Below, in pieces: positions 1 through 8,560 of a DNA stretch of 64,000 bases. Source of the stretch: Desulfovibrio piger (GTDB lineage: Bacteria; Desulfobacterota; Desulfovibrionia; Desulfovibrionales; Desulfovibrionaceae); assembly GCF_951793255.1 (NCBI RefSeq), contig NZ_OX636706.1:2226001-2290000 (forward strand), read 5' to 3'. Under the pieces are notes generated by a model. The model ran no database searches, was not told the DNA's origin, and saw nothing but the letters and a program-made list of their open reading frames with translations. The stretch's first letter is position 1. Every line of letters begins with the position of its first letter. The position numbers and the translations under genes are program-made.

Positions 1-565
1 TGGGGCCCTTGGGAAGGCTCAGGGTCAGTTCGGGATCCAGGATCACGCTGGCGGGCAGCATATGGCGGCTGACGATGCCCATCTTAAGCTGGGCGGCTTC
101 GTCGGAGAGGATGGCGATGTCCGTGACTTCGCTTCCCGTACCGGCAGACGTGGGGACGAGGATCAGGGGCGCTCCCGGCTTGGACACCTTTTCGATGCCG
201 TACAGTTCGCGGATGTCCTGCTGGTTGCCCAGCAGCACGGAGCAGGTCTTGGCGGTATCCAGCGAGGAGCCGCCGCCGATGCCGATGACACAGTCGGCCC
301 CAAAGGCACGGGCCTGCTCGGCGGCGGCCAGGACGCTCTCCACCCGGGGTTCGGGTTCCACGTCGGCATGGATCGCCACCTCAAAGCCCTTTTCACGCAG
401 CAGGGCCGCGGTCTTCTCCGTCAGGCCCAGCTTGGCCAGGATGGGATCGCAGACCAGAAAGATCCTGTGGCCGTTCAGCGAGGCGGCCTCTTCGGCGATA
501 TTCCCGTAAAAGCTGCCGCATCCGTTGACGATACGGCGACAGATCTTGAACGTCGTGATGTCCAT
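1..565 (-). CDS. Iron-dependent alcohol dehydrogenase, partial (3' end outside window)
   Basis: N-terminal 188 residues of a group III (iron-containing) alcohol dehydrogenase, which reduces an aldehyde or oxidises an alcohol with NAD(P)H. The nucleotide-binding motif GGGSSLDTAK lies near residue 100 and PTSAGTGSEVTD near residue 143; both are hallmarks of the family. The metal-ligand half lies beyond the window edge. The start is an ATG at 565 preceded by AAAGAGAA. It is the third gene of a leftward operon after an MFS carrier and an amidohydrolase. In this setting it could reduce the aldehyde product of a glycyl radical lyase, as the Fe-ADH SarD does for sulfoacetaldehyde, but the substrate is not evident from the sequence. 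Confidence 0.85.
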   Translation of the reverse strand, partial: MDITTFKICRRIVNGCGSFYGNIAEEAASLNGHRIFLVCDPILAKLGLTEKTAALLREKGFEVAIHADVEPEPRVESVLAAAEQARAFGADCVIGIGGGSSLDTAKTCSVLLGNQQDIRELYGIEKVSKPGAPLILVPTSAGTGSEVTDIAILSDEAAQLKMGIVSRHMLPASVILDPELTLSLPKGP

Positions 566-603
566 GGTGTTCTCTTTGATGTTGATGGTTCCGGTACGCC
601 TGC

Positions 604-1443
604 CTACAGGCTGCTGAGGCCCAGCAGCTTCATGCCGTTCTCATAAAAGAGCTTGCGGCGGCATTCTTCAGTAAGATCGAGGCGCTGATATTTTTCGACG
701 GCCTTGTGGACTTCCACGAAGGGATTGGCGCTGGCAAAGACGACTTTGTCCGTGATGTATTCGTTGGCGGCCTGGATGTAGTTCTGTCCCATCAGCTTGG
801 ATTCGCAGGTGGAGAAGTCCATGTAGACATTGCTGTGGCGCAGGACCAGGGCGATGGCTTCCAGCACCCAGGGATAGCCGCCGTGGCTGAGCAGGATCTT
901 CAGTTCGGGGAAGTCGGTGGCCACGCGGTCGATGTGGCGGGGATCGGTAGAATCCAGGACTACCTTGGGCATGAAGGGCGAAAGACCGGCGGTCATGATG
1001 ACGGGGATGTCAAACTCGCAGCACATGGCGTACAGCGGATAGAATTTGGCATCGTCCACGGCACAGTGGGCCATGGCGGCGTCGATGGCGGCACCGCGGA
1101 TGCCGTCTTCGAGAACGGCCTTGCGGAAGCGGCGCACTGCCGTCATGCCCTTGTGGGGATCATAGGCCCAGAAGCCGATGAACAGGTCGGGTGCGGCCGC
1201 CATGCATTGCAGCACGTCGTCATTGGTGCTTTGGATGGCATAGGTGGATTCGATGTCGCGCCCGGAGACCACAGCCTTGGCGATGTCGAGGCCGCGCAGT
1301 TCGTCAATGCACTCCGGCAGGCTCTTCTCGGGGCGGGAGCAGAAATCCGTCTTTTTGATGTATTCGCAGTACACGGGGTTTTTGATGACACTGTCGAGAG
1401 AGGCACGGGTGCTGGGACGATAGCGGAAGTCGATGATCTTCAT
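604..1443 (-). CDS. Amidohydrolase_2 family protein (metal-dependent hydrolase or decarboxylase)
   Basis: A 279-residue TIM-barrel protein of the amidohydrolase_2 type. MKIIDFRYRP at the N-terminus stands where many members have a metal-binding HxH (typically DxHxH), so the first metal pair looks replaced (DFR). LLSHGGYPWV near residue 187 is the typical strand with the conserved His, and the C-terminal FASANPF matches the usual FGSDxP region with Asp missing. Members include ACMSD-like decarboxylases and lactone or amide hydrolases. The altered metal ligands suggest a changed mechanism or a non-hydrolytic role. It sits between the MFS gene (10 bp gap) and the Fe-alcohol dehydrogenase, and is presumably driven by the sigma-54 promoter upstream of the MFS gene. 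Confidence 0.7.
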   Translation of the reverse strand: MKIIDFRYRPSTRASLDSVIKNPVYCEYIKKTDFCSRPEKSLPECIDELRGLDIAKAVVSGRDIESTYAIQSTNDDVLQCMAAAPDLFIGFWAYDPHKGMTAVRRFRKAVLEDGIRGAAIDAAMAHCAVDDAKFYPLYAMCCEFDIPVIMTAGLSPFMPKVVLDSTDPRHIDRVATDFPELKILLSHGGYPWVLEAIALVLRHSNVYMDFSTCESKLMGQNYIQAANEYITDKVVFASANPFVEVHKAVEKYQRLDLTEECRRKLFYENGMKLLGLSSL

Positions 1444-1452
1444 GATGTTCTC

Positions 1453-2622
1453 TTATAGGTTGATGGTGAGGTTCTTGCGGACGAGGGAAAGGGCCAGAGC
1501 GAAGACGCCCGTGAGGCAGAGGACATAGGAAACGATGCCGAAGTGGCTGTAGACCATGACAGGCAGCCAGGTCCCCAGGGCGCTGAAGGTGTAGTAAACG
1601 GAAAGATAGACGCCATTGGTCATGTTCTTTTCGGCCAGGCTCATGCGGTTCACCACGCCGGGCAGCGTGGTGTAGACCAGTACGAAGCCCGTCGTCATAC
1701 CGAATATGGCCAGGAGCAGGGAGAGCGGGCTCGAAGGGAGAAGGCTCGGGACAGAGGCGAGGAAGAGCAGGACGCCGCAACGGATCGTGCGCATCTCACC
1801 GTGCAGCAACCGCATGATCTTTTTGGAAAAGATCCCCAGCAGGGAGCAGATGAAGGCAGGGACATAGAGCAGGCCTGTAGCCCAGCTGCCGGCATCAGGC
1901 AGGAGTTCCCGCATACGGAAGGGCGCCAGGTTCAGGACAGAGGCATGCGCGAAGATGCACAGGGGGCCGATGAGGATGAGCAGCAGCAGGCCCGGCTGGC
2001 GCAGCACCCCTAACAGGTGGGCCGGGGAGAAAACGTCATGCTGTGCGCTCCTGGTCCGCTGCAAAAGCAGGAGGCAGGGCAGTGCAGATCCCAGCAGAAG
2101 GGCATATGTCAGGAAGGCGGCCTGCCACCCAAGCCAGCTGGTGATGAAACCGGAACCTATCCTGCCCAGGAAGGCCCCGAACATGGTGGTCGTGGTATAG
2201 ATGGCCATGGCCCGTTGCAGGGACTCCTGCCGGCTGTGCAGGGAGATGTGCGTCATCAGGGCCAGCAGGATGGCAGGGACCAGCAGCCCGGTCAGGGTGC
2301 GCAGGGCCAGCAGCTGCCAGAAGGCCGTCGTAAACGAGGCTGCCAGCAGGACAAGAGCGCACAGAGCTGTGGTCAGCTGCAAAAGGCGGCGGGTACTGCA
2401 CAGGTTGAGGATATAGCCATAGCAGACCGGCGCCAGCCCCAGCGGCAGGATTGCCAGCGTCATGAGCAGACTGGCAGACTGGCTGCCGACCCCGAAATGT
2501 TGCTGGATGACCGGCAGCAGAGGCTGGGGACCATAAAGAGCGGCAAAGGCCGCAAAGGTCGTCCAGAGCAGGACAAGGAATTCCACCTTGCCCAGGCTGG
2601 GGGCCGGTGAACGCATGGACAT
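1453..2622 (-). CDS. MFS transporter (about 12 TM, YnfM/CynX-like size)
   Basis: A hydrophobic protein of 389 residues with about 12 predicted membrane segments. It has the size and spacing of a major facilitator carrier, with a cytoplasmic loop (NLCSTRRLLQL) after TM2. The chosen start at 2622 has GGAGGAAG nine bases upstream; a longer frame from 2691 would run into the sigma-54 promoter and lacks a site. It is the first gene of the leftward operon MFS - amidohydrolase - Fe-ADH and probably imports or exports the substrate of the pathway. It is a different carrier from the one at 10271, so the locus has two transporters. Confidence 0.8.
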   Translation of the reverse strand: MSMRSPAPSLGKVEFLVLLWTTFAAFAALYGPQPLLPVIQQHFGVGSQSASLLMTLAILPLGLAPVCYGYILNLCSTRRLLQLTTALCALVLLAASFTTAFWQLLALRTLTGLLVPAILLALMTHISLHSRQESLQRAMAIYTTTTMFGAFLGRIGSGFITSWLGWQAAFLTYALLLGSALPCLLLLQRTRSAQHDVFSPAHLLGVLRQPGLLLLILIGPLCIFAHASVLNLAPFRMRELLPDAGSWATGLLYVPAFICSLLGIFSKKIMRLLHGEMRTIRCGVLLFLASVPSLLPSSPLSLLLAIFGMTTGFVLVYTTLPGVVNRMSLAEKNMTNGVYLSVYYTFSALGTWLPVMVYSHFGIVSYVLCLTGVFALALSLVRKNLTINL

Positions 2623-2686
2623 GGGGACTGCTTCCTCCGCATGGTTTTGGGGAGGCTGGCAGGATCTCCCCGTTGCGGAGGGGCAA

Positions 2687-2702
2687 AGCAAAAAGGGTGC
2701 CG
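2687..2702 (-). promoter_or_regulatory. Sigma-54 (-24/-12) promoter of the leftward operon
   Basis: Read leftward, CGGCAC-N5-TTGCT matches the sigma-54 consensus TGGCAC-N5-TTGCW with one change. It lies 65 bp upstream of the MFS start at 2622 and about 120 bp from the palindromes at 2821-2887, a usual distance for an enhancer-binding protein. The adjacent gene encodes exactly such a protein. Confidence 0.75.
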
Positions 2703-2820
2703 TTATGGGGAATTTACTATGTTTTTACGTATAACTAGTTTATAATATTTATTAAATAGTTTTTTATGGATGGCCTGCCCCTCGCAGACAGGGGAGGAGT
2801 ATAGAAGGAGGGTATTGCAT

Positions 2821-2887
2821 ATTTGCATTGCGCAAATGCATGATGATCCCTGTAGCAAAGGAAAGTCTTCACAATTTGCATAAATGC
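2821..2887. promoter_or_regulatory. Candidate upstream activator sites for the sigma-54 regulator
   Basis: ATTTGC-ATTGC-GCAAAT (2821-2837) is a perfect inverted repeat with a 5-base spacer. A half-related copy, ATTTGCATAAATGC, is at 2874-2887. Similar TTGCAA-centred palindromes occur upstream of the other sigma-54 promoter (8446-8500), so these are likely operators for the regulator encoded at 2970. Binding is inferred, not shown. Confidence 0.55.
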
Positions 2888-2969
2888 AGTATCATCGCAA
2901 AAACAGCCGGGGCCGCTCCGGCCTGCCGGTCTGTACCGTGACATATCTCCAATCTTTTCAGGGCGTGCC

Positions 2970-4775
2970 ATGAGTTCTATGGGTATTCAACTTTTGCCGC
3001 AGCAGCTTGTCCCCCTCATGCCCATCCTGGATGCCATGAGCGATGGTGTCCTTGTGGTGGATGCCAGCGGCAGCATCATTGCCGTCAATAAAAGCATGAG
3101 GCGCTTTTACCAGGGGGGCGAGACGCCTTTTCCCGGGTATCCGCTGGCGGATTTCAATGCCGCTGACTGGGTGGAAGCCAAACGGGTCCTGACATCGGGA
3201 AAACCGCTGCTGGGGCAGACCATGCACCTGCCTGCGGCCACGGTGGTGGCCAACCGGTTGCCTATCCTGCAAAACGGCAAGGTGGCGGGCGTGGTCTGCG
3301 CCATGCAGGAGATCTCATCGCTGGATGCCGTGGTGCGCCAGCTGGGGGCGTATCGGGAGCTGGACAGCCAGCTGAAAGGATTGCTGGAGGCCTTGCCGCA
3401 GGCCGTACTGGTGACGGATGCGGAAGGGCGCATCCTGCGGGTCAATGCTCCCTGCTGTCGCTTGTGCGCCATGGAGCGCGACAGCTTGCAGGGGCGCAAC
3501 GTGCGCGAGCTGGAAAAAGATTTTCCCGAGCTGGCCGTGGAGGTTGCGCACTGCCTCCAGCGGGCCCTGCCTGCCCAGAGCATCGCCCGCTGCCAGGGAC
3601 GGCCCCTGCTGTTGTGGTCGGTCCCTTCTCTGGACAATCACAAAAAGCCCCGCTTCGTCGTGGTCTCGCTGATGGATCTGGAGCGTTTCGATTATGTGCG
3701 CCAGCAGCTGGAAGACAGCCGCCGGAGTGCCGAAGAGGCGGAAGCCGTGGCACACGGGGGCGACATCTTCAGTCAGGTGACCCAGGAAGTGGGCATGGTC
3801 GTCCGCAGCGCGGCCATACGTCGCGTGGTCGACAGGGCCATCAAGGTCAGCCAGACGGACAGCTCCGTCCTCCTGCAGGGAGAATCGGGGGTGGGCAAGA
3901 GCATGCTGGCGGCCATCGTCCACCGTCTTTCGCCCCGGAAGAGCGGGCCGTTCGTTTCCATCAACTGCGGTGCCATCCCCGAGCAGCTCATGGAGAGCGA
4001 GCTTTTCGGCTACGAACGTGGGGCCTTCAGCGGCGCCAATCCCAAGGGCAAGACAGGCTTGCTGGAAGCGGCCCACGGCGGTACGGTCTTTTTTGACGAG
4101 ATCGGCGAACTTCCCCTGCCCATGCAGGTCAAGCTGCTGGAAGCACTGGACAAGCACGCCTTTTTGCGGGTGGGGGGGACGAAGCCGGTCTCCGTGGATG
4201 TCCGCATCGTGGCGGCCACCAACAGGAACCTGGCCGAGGATGTGGAGCAGGGCAGGTTCCGCAAGGACCTTTTTTACCGGCTCAACGTCATCCCGATCCT
4301 GATCCCGCCATTGCGGGAACGCAAGGAAGATATCTATGCGCTGGCCCTGGACATGCTGGACAGGCATAACGCCCGGCATGGCTGCCGGAAGCGCCTTTCT
4401 CCCGAGGTCATCGACCTGCTGCTTTCTCACTCCTTTCCGGGCAATGCCCGGGAGCTGGGCAATATCATGGAGTGGATGCTGGTCATGTCCGAAGGCAATG
4501 TCCTGCGGCCCGAAGACCTGCCCCTCGCCATGCGGCAGGGAGGGGCGGCGCAGGCGGCAGCCCCGGCCGAACAGGAGGGGGATGCCGCGAGCCTGGTCTA
4601 CCAGCACGGCAAGCCCCTGAAGGACATCCTTTTTGCCGTGGAGGAGGAATGCCTGCGGCAGGCGCTGCAACGCTGCGCGACCATGCATGAGGCGGCCCAG
4701 ATGCTGGGCATGCATCCCACCACCCTGTGGCGCAAGCTCGCGCAGCACAACATGGGACAGGAAGGTAAGGCGTGA
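2970..4775 (+). CDS. Sigma-54-dependent transcriptional activator with two PAS-like sensor regions
   Basis: A 601-residue enhancer-binding protein. Two PAS-like regions (about residues 15-115 and 130-235) probably sense a metabolite. The AAA+ domain follows: Walker A GESGVGKS near 303, the sigma-54 contact loop GAFSGA near 351 (the canonical loop is GAFTGA; Ser is a tolerated variant), Walker B VFFDEIGE near 373, and PGNARELGN near 490. A Fis-type helix-turn-helix (AAQMLGMHPTTLWRKL) ends the protein. It is co-oriented with, and overlaps by TGATG, the activase gene, and so probably activates the two flanking operons through the -24/-12 promoters at 2687 and 8561. There is no receiver domain, so it is not a two-component regulator. 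Confidence 0.9.
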   Translation: MSSMGIQLLPQQLVPLMPILDAMSDGVLVVDASGSIIAVNKSMRRFYQGGETPFPGYPLADFNAADWVEAKRVLTSGKPLLGQTMHLPAATVVANRLPILQNGKVAGVVCAMQEISSLDAVVRQLGAYRELDSQLKGLLEALPQAVLVTDAEGRILRVNAPCCRLCAMERDSLQGRNVRELEKDFPELAVEVAHCLQRALPAQSIARCQGRPLLLWSVPSLDNHKKPRFVVVSLMDLERFDYVRQQLEDSRRSAEEAEAVAHGGDIFSQVTQEVGMVVRSAAIRRVVDRAIKVSQTDSSVLLQGESGVGKSMLAAIVHRLSPRKSGPFVSINCGAIPEQLMESELFGYERGAFSGANPKGKTGLLEAAHGGTVFFDEIGELPLPMQVKLLEALDKHAFLRVGGTKPVSVDVRIVAATNRNLAEDVEQGRFRKDLFYRLNVIPILIPPLRERKEDIYALALDMLDRHNARHGCRKRLSPEVIDLLLSHSFPGNARELGNIMEWMLVMSEGNVLRPEDLPLAMRQGGAAQAAAPAEQEGDAASLVYQHGKPLKDILFAVEEECLRQALQRCATMHEAAQMLGMHPTTLWRKLAQHNMGQEGKA

Positions 4776-5761
4776 TGGCATACGGGGAAGCAGTGGAGAA
4801 TCTTTCCAGAGAGATGGTCCTGGTCTCCCATATCCAGCGGGGGGCCGTCCAGGACGGGCCCGGCTGGCGGACGACGGTCTATCTCAAGGGCTGCCCCTTG
4901 CGCTGCCCGTGGTGCTACAATGCCGAGAGCCTGCATTTTCAGCAGGAATTGCGCTATGTACCGCAGTTCTGCATCGGTGCGGCGGCCTGCGGCAGGTGTC
5001 TGGAGGTATGCCGGTCCGGAGGGATCGTCCCGCCGGGACCGGATACGGACGGCAGGCCCGTGGTGCGGCGGCAGCTTTGCCGTGTCTGCGGAGAGTGCAC
5101 GCAGGTCTGTCCCTCGGGGGCGCTCTCGCTGGTAGGGCGGGCCATGACGGCCGCGGACATCGTGCAGGAAGCGGAAAAAGACAGGGATTTTTACTGCACC
5201 TCCGGCGGGGGGCTGACCCTGAGCGGCGGTGAGCCGCTGGTCCGGCCGACCCTGGCCGCCGCAGTCATGACGCTGGCCCATCAAAAGGGACTGCATACCG
5301 CTATCGAGACCTGCGGCTGGTTCGATCTGGATGCCCCGGAAAACAGGACGGCCCTGCGGCATTGCGATTTGCTGATCTTCGACCTCAAGCATCTGGACAG
5401 CCGCCAGCACCGGGCGTTCACCCATATGGACAACAGCCGGATACTGGAAAATCTGGACAGGATCGTGCGTGAGTTCCCGGCCTTGCCCCTTTGGGTCAGG
5501 ACCCCGGTCGTCCGGGGCTTCAATGACAATGAGGCGGATATCCGGGACATGGCACGGCATGTGGCCCAGTTGCCCACGGTGACGCGCCACGAGCTTTTGC
5601 CGTGCCTGCCGGTGGGGGAAGAAAAATATGCCCAGCTCGGGATGGTCCGTTCCCAGCTGGCCAGCGTTGGTCCCGACAGCGCCCAGTTGCAGGAGCTGCG
5701 GGCCGTGGTGGCGGCCTGCCGTCGTGAGGCGCGGCACGGACGGGCAGAAGGGGCGGCGTGA
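4775..5761 (+). CDS. Glycyl-radical-enzyme activase (radical SAM) paired with GRE-1
   Basis: A 328-residue radical SAM activase that would install a glycyl radical in its partner using S-adenosylmethionine. The SAM cluster motif CxxxCxxC is at C40/C44/C47 inside GCPLRCPWC, after QDGPGWRTTVYLKG. An inserted ferredoxin-like segment follows. Its second cluster is regular (CRVCGECTQVCP), while the first is irregular (C-x5-C-x2-C-x3-C). SGGGLTLSGGEP is the family signature. ATG at 4775 overlaps the regulator stop, and the stop overlaps the next start (TGATG both times), so regulator, activase and GRE-1 are translationally coupled. A GTG at 4772 is an alternative start. Confidence 0.9.
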   Translation: MAYGEAVENLSREMVLVSHIQRGAVQDGPGWRTTVYLKGCPLRCPWCYNAESLHFQQELRYVPQFCIGAAACGRCLEVCRSGGIVPPGPDTDGRPVVRRQLCRVCGECTQVCPSGALSLVGRAMTAADIVQEAEKDRDFYCTSGGGLTLSGGEPLVRPTLAAAVMTLAHQKGLHTAIETCGWFDLDAPENRTALRHCDLLIFDLKHLDSRQHRAFTHMDNSRILENLDRIVREFPALPLWVRTPVVRGFNDNEADIRDMARHVAQLPTVTRHELLPCLPVGEEKYAQLGMVRSQLASVGPDSAQLQELRAVVAACRREARHGRAEGAA

Positions 5762-8193
5762 TGAAGACTGTCATGACGAGTCCGCGGGCACGTACGGCCC
5801 GCATATTGTCCCGCTTCGCGGGCCAGGTGCCTCGCCTGTCGGTGGACAGAGCACGTTATTTCACCCGTTCGTTCCGCACTACCGAGCACCTGCCGCTGGT
5901 GGTGCGCTGGGCCAAGGCCCTGGCGCACGTCATGGAGAATATAGACGTGCGGATCCTGCCGGACGAGCTCATCGTGGGCAGGGGCGGGCCTGAAGGGCGC
6001 TACGGCATCCTTTATCCCGAACTGGAAGGAGCCTATTTTGCCACCGCCGGCAGCCTGCTGGAGTCGGCGGAAGATATGCCGCATCATTTTTCCGGGCAGG
6101 ACATCGCCGTCATACGCGACGAGCTGCTGCCCTTCTGGGCCGGCAGGACCTTCCGGGAAAGTCTGGCCGATGCGGTGCCCTTGCATCTGCGCAGGCTCCT
6201 CTACAAGGACGGGGACATCTACGTACCGTCCTTCATCATCCACGAGACAGCCACGGTCCGCCATTCCCTGCAGTGGGTGCTGGATTACGGCAAGGTCCTG
6301 CAACGGGGCTTTTGCGGCATCTATCAGGAGGCCGCCCGGCGCCTGGATGCCCTGGACATCAACGACCCGTCCAACAACTGGGACAAGGCACCTTTTTACC
6401 GGGCGGTGATGATCCTTTGCGAAGGCATACGGAGCTTTGCCTGCCGCTATGCCGCGCTTGCCCGGCAGCAGGCGGCGGCCTGTGGCGATACCGTGCGCCG
6501 TGAAGAGCTGGAGCGCATCGCGGCCATTTGCGAGCATGTGCCCTGGCAGCCCGCCCGTACGTTCCACGAGGCCTTGCAGGCCCAATGGTTCACCCAGCTG
6601 GTGTCGCGCCTGGAACAGCTGCACGGCGGCATCATCAGCAACGGCCGCATGGATCAGTACCTGTATCCTTTTTACAAGAAGGATAGGGAGGAGGGCCGCC
6701 TGGACGAAGATCAGGCCCTGGAGCTGCTGGACTGCCTGTGGCTGAACATGGCGCAGTTCGTGCGTGTCCAGCCGACGGCGGCCGGGATCCAGATCTATGA
6801 AGGCAATGCCCACTGGGAACACACCTGCATCGGGGGCCAGCTGGCGGACGGCAGTGATGCCACCAACGAGCTTTCCTGGCTGCTGCTGCGTTCCCGGCGC
6901 GAGTTCCCGCTGGATTATCCCGAACTCAGCCTGCGGATCCACGAAAAGACGCCGGAAGATCTGCTGCAGGCGGCCTGTGCCGCCATCCGGGAGGGGCGCG
7001 GACCGAAATTCATGAACGATGTCGAGATCATCGATCTGCTCGTGAGGAAAGGGGCCGGCCTTGAGGAGGCGCGTGACTACAGCGGCTCCGGGTACAGCGA
7101 GGTGCGTCTGATCAACCGGACGACTTATCTGACCGGCACGACCTGGTTCAACCTTGCGGCCGTGCTCGAGATGGTGCTGTATGACGGGCATTGCAGCATG
7201 GAGGGAAGCGGCCGGCTGGGGCTGGAGACAGGCGATCCGTGTGCTTTCAGCACATACGCTGCCTTTGAGGAAGCCTTTTTCGCCCAGCTTTCCTTCATTC
7301 TGGAGCAGGTCCTCATCCAGCAATATGTGGCGGATACCCTGCGCCCCGCCCATGTGGCGGCACCGTTGCTTTCCAGCCTGCATGACCTGTGTATGGAGCA
7401 GGGCAGGGACATCAACGTGGGCAGACTGGAAGGCGCCCTGATCCTGGGCGGGCAGATCGGCCCTACCGGCTTCGCGACAGTGGTGGATTCGCTGGCGGCC
7501 ATCCGCTGGCTGGTCTATGAGCGGCGCGTTCTGGACATGGCCCGCCTTCTGGAAGCTCTCAGGAACAACTTCGAAGGTTTCGAGCTGGAGCGTCAGTACT
7601 GTCTGGCCGCTCCCAAGTTCGGTAATCAGGATGACAGGGTCGACGACATCGCTGCCAGGCTCGACCGTTTCATGGTCGAGTTCTGTGGCCGCCATCTCAA
7701 TTATTACGGCGGCACCCCCGAGATCTTCTACGTGCCTGTGACCAGTCACCGGGCCATGGGGGGCGTCACGGGCGCCACGCCTGACGGGCGCCGGGCCGGC
7801 GATGCGCTTTCCGCAGGGATCTCGCCGGGGGCGGGCTGCGCCCGCAACGGCTTTACGGCGATCCTGCATTCCGTGGCTGCCTGCAAATATGAGCGGGGCC
7901 TGGCCCGTGCCGCCCGCATGCTGGAGATCCCCATGCCGCCGCGTGCGGTGGCTGGTAAGGACGGCTGCGCCAGGATGGCGGCTTTTGTCAGGACCTGGAG
8001 CCGGCAGAAGCACTGGCACCTCAATATCTGCATGCAGGATGCCCTGCAGCTGCTGGCCGCTCGTAACGACAAAGAAAAATTCTATGCCCAGATGATGCCT
8101 TTCGAGGGCTATGCGGCCCTTCCGGGGCCGCTTCGACCGGAGGTCCAGGCGGAATTGTTGCGGGATGCGCTGGAGCAGGACATCCAGACATGA
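5761..8193 (+). CDS. Glycyl radical enzyme homologue GRE-1 with Tyr in place of the catalytic Cys
   Basis: An 810-residue pyruvate-formate-lyase-like protein that aligns end to end with GRE-2 (11726-14218). Where GRE-2 has SGCAE, this protein has SGYSE: Tyr445 replaces the thiyl-radical cysteine, while the Glu two residues later stays. The C-terminal radical loop keeps Gly783 (PFEGYAAL) but loses the conserved Arg and Phe of the usual RxxGYxxxF. Arg167 and Gln171, and the Trp before EHTCIGGQ, are shared with GRE-2; an Arg in GRE-2 (R678) is Phe here. It could be a pseudo-enzyme or regulatory partner of GRE-2, or a radical enzyme with different chemistry. Its dedicated activase argues that it still receives a glycyl radical. 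The frame is intact, which argues against decay. Confidence 0.85.
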   Translation: MKTVMTSPRARTARILSRFAGQVPRLSVDRARYFTRSFRTTEHLPLVVRWAKALAHVMENIDVRILPDELIVGRGGPEGRYGILYPELEGAYFATAGSLLESAEDMPHHFSGQDIAVIRDELLPFWAGRTFRESLADAVPLHLRRLLYKDGDIYVPSFIIHETATVRHSLQWVLDYGKVLQRGFCGIYQEAARRLDALDINDPSNNWDKAPFYRAVMILCEGIRSFACRYAALARQQAAACGDTVRREELERIAAICEHVPWQPARTFHEALQAQWFTQLVSRLEQLHGGIISNGRMDQYLYPFYKKDREEGRLDEDQALELLDCLWLNMAQFVRVQPTAAGIQIYEGNAHWEHTCIGGQLADGSDATNELSWLLLRSRREFPLDYPELSLRIHEKTPEDLLQAACAAIREGRGPKFMNDVEIIDLLVRKGAGLEEARDYSGSGYSEVRLINRTTYLTGTTWFNLAAVLEMVLYDGHCSMEGSGRLGLETGDPCAFSTYAAFEEAFFAQLSFILEQVLIQQYVADTLRPAHVAAPLLSSLHDLCMEQGRDINVGRLEGALILGGQIGPTGFATVVDSLAAIRWLVYERRVLDMARLLEALRNNFEGFELERQYCLAAPKFGNQDDRVDDIAARLDRFMVEFCGRHLNYYGGTPEIFYVPVTSHRAMGGVTGATPDGRRAGDALSAGISPGAGCARNGFTAILHSVAACKYERGLARAARMLEIPMPPRAVAGKDGCARMAAFVRTWSRQKHWHLNICMQDALQLLAARNDKEKFYAQMMPFEGYAALPGPLRPEVQAELLRDALEQDIQT

Positions 8194-8227
8194 TGGCCTG
8201 TTTCATGTGAACCTTTTCCTTATATGC

Positions 8228-8260
8228 GAAAAAAGGGAACGCTGTGCGTTCCCTTTTTTT
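8228..8260 (+). terminator. Rho-independent terminator after GRE-1
   Basis: AAAAAGGGAACG - CTGTG - CGTTCCCTTTTTTT: a strong stem followed by a T run, 35 bp after the GRE-1 stop. It separates the regulator operon from the next sigma-54 operon. Confidence 0.9.
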
Positions 8261-8445
8261 GTGCCCTGATGTCCTTTGTCGGCATCATTTTCCCCTTCGT
8301 TTTCGAAAGGATGCATTCCATTTAATATTATGGATAATCATTATTTACTTTTACATTGCATCCCTACAGTATTGCAAAAATGAAATAAATATTATAACTA
8401 TTTGTTTTTATTTATTTTATTTATGAAATAGAATGTACACTGCGA

Positions 8446-8502
8446 ATTTGCAAATGTGCAGGCGTCGCACGGGCATTGATTATTGCAATAATGCAATAAT
8501 CA
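8446..8502. promoter_or_regulatory. Candidate activator sites upstream of the amidohydrolase-GRE-2 operon
   Basis: ATTTGCAAAT (8446-8455) and ATTATTGCAATAAT (8479-8492) are both perfect palindromes around TTGCAA. The second is overlapped by another near copy running to 8500. They lie 60-115 bp upstream of the -24 box at 8561 and resemble the repeats at 2821-2887. The stretch 8262-8445 between terminator and sites is AT-rich with nothing else recognisable. Confidence 0.55.
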
Positions 8503-8560
8503 CAAAAGGAATCGAGAGGATTATTTTTTAACATATTGAAAATATTGCTTGTTATTTTTG

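Noticed and set aside
5281-8019. 912-codon leftward frame opposite GRE-1
   Set aside because: Antisense shadow caused by high GC in third positions; the product has no domain.
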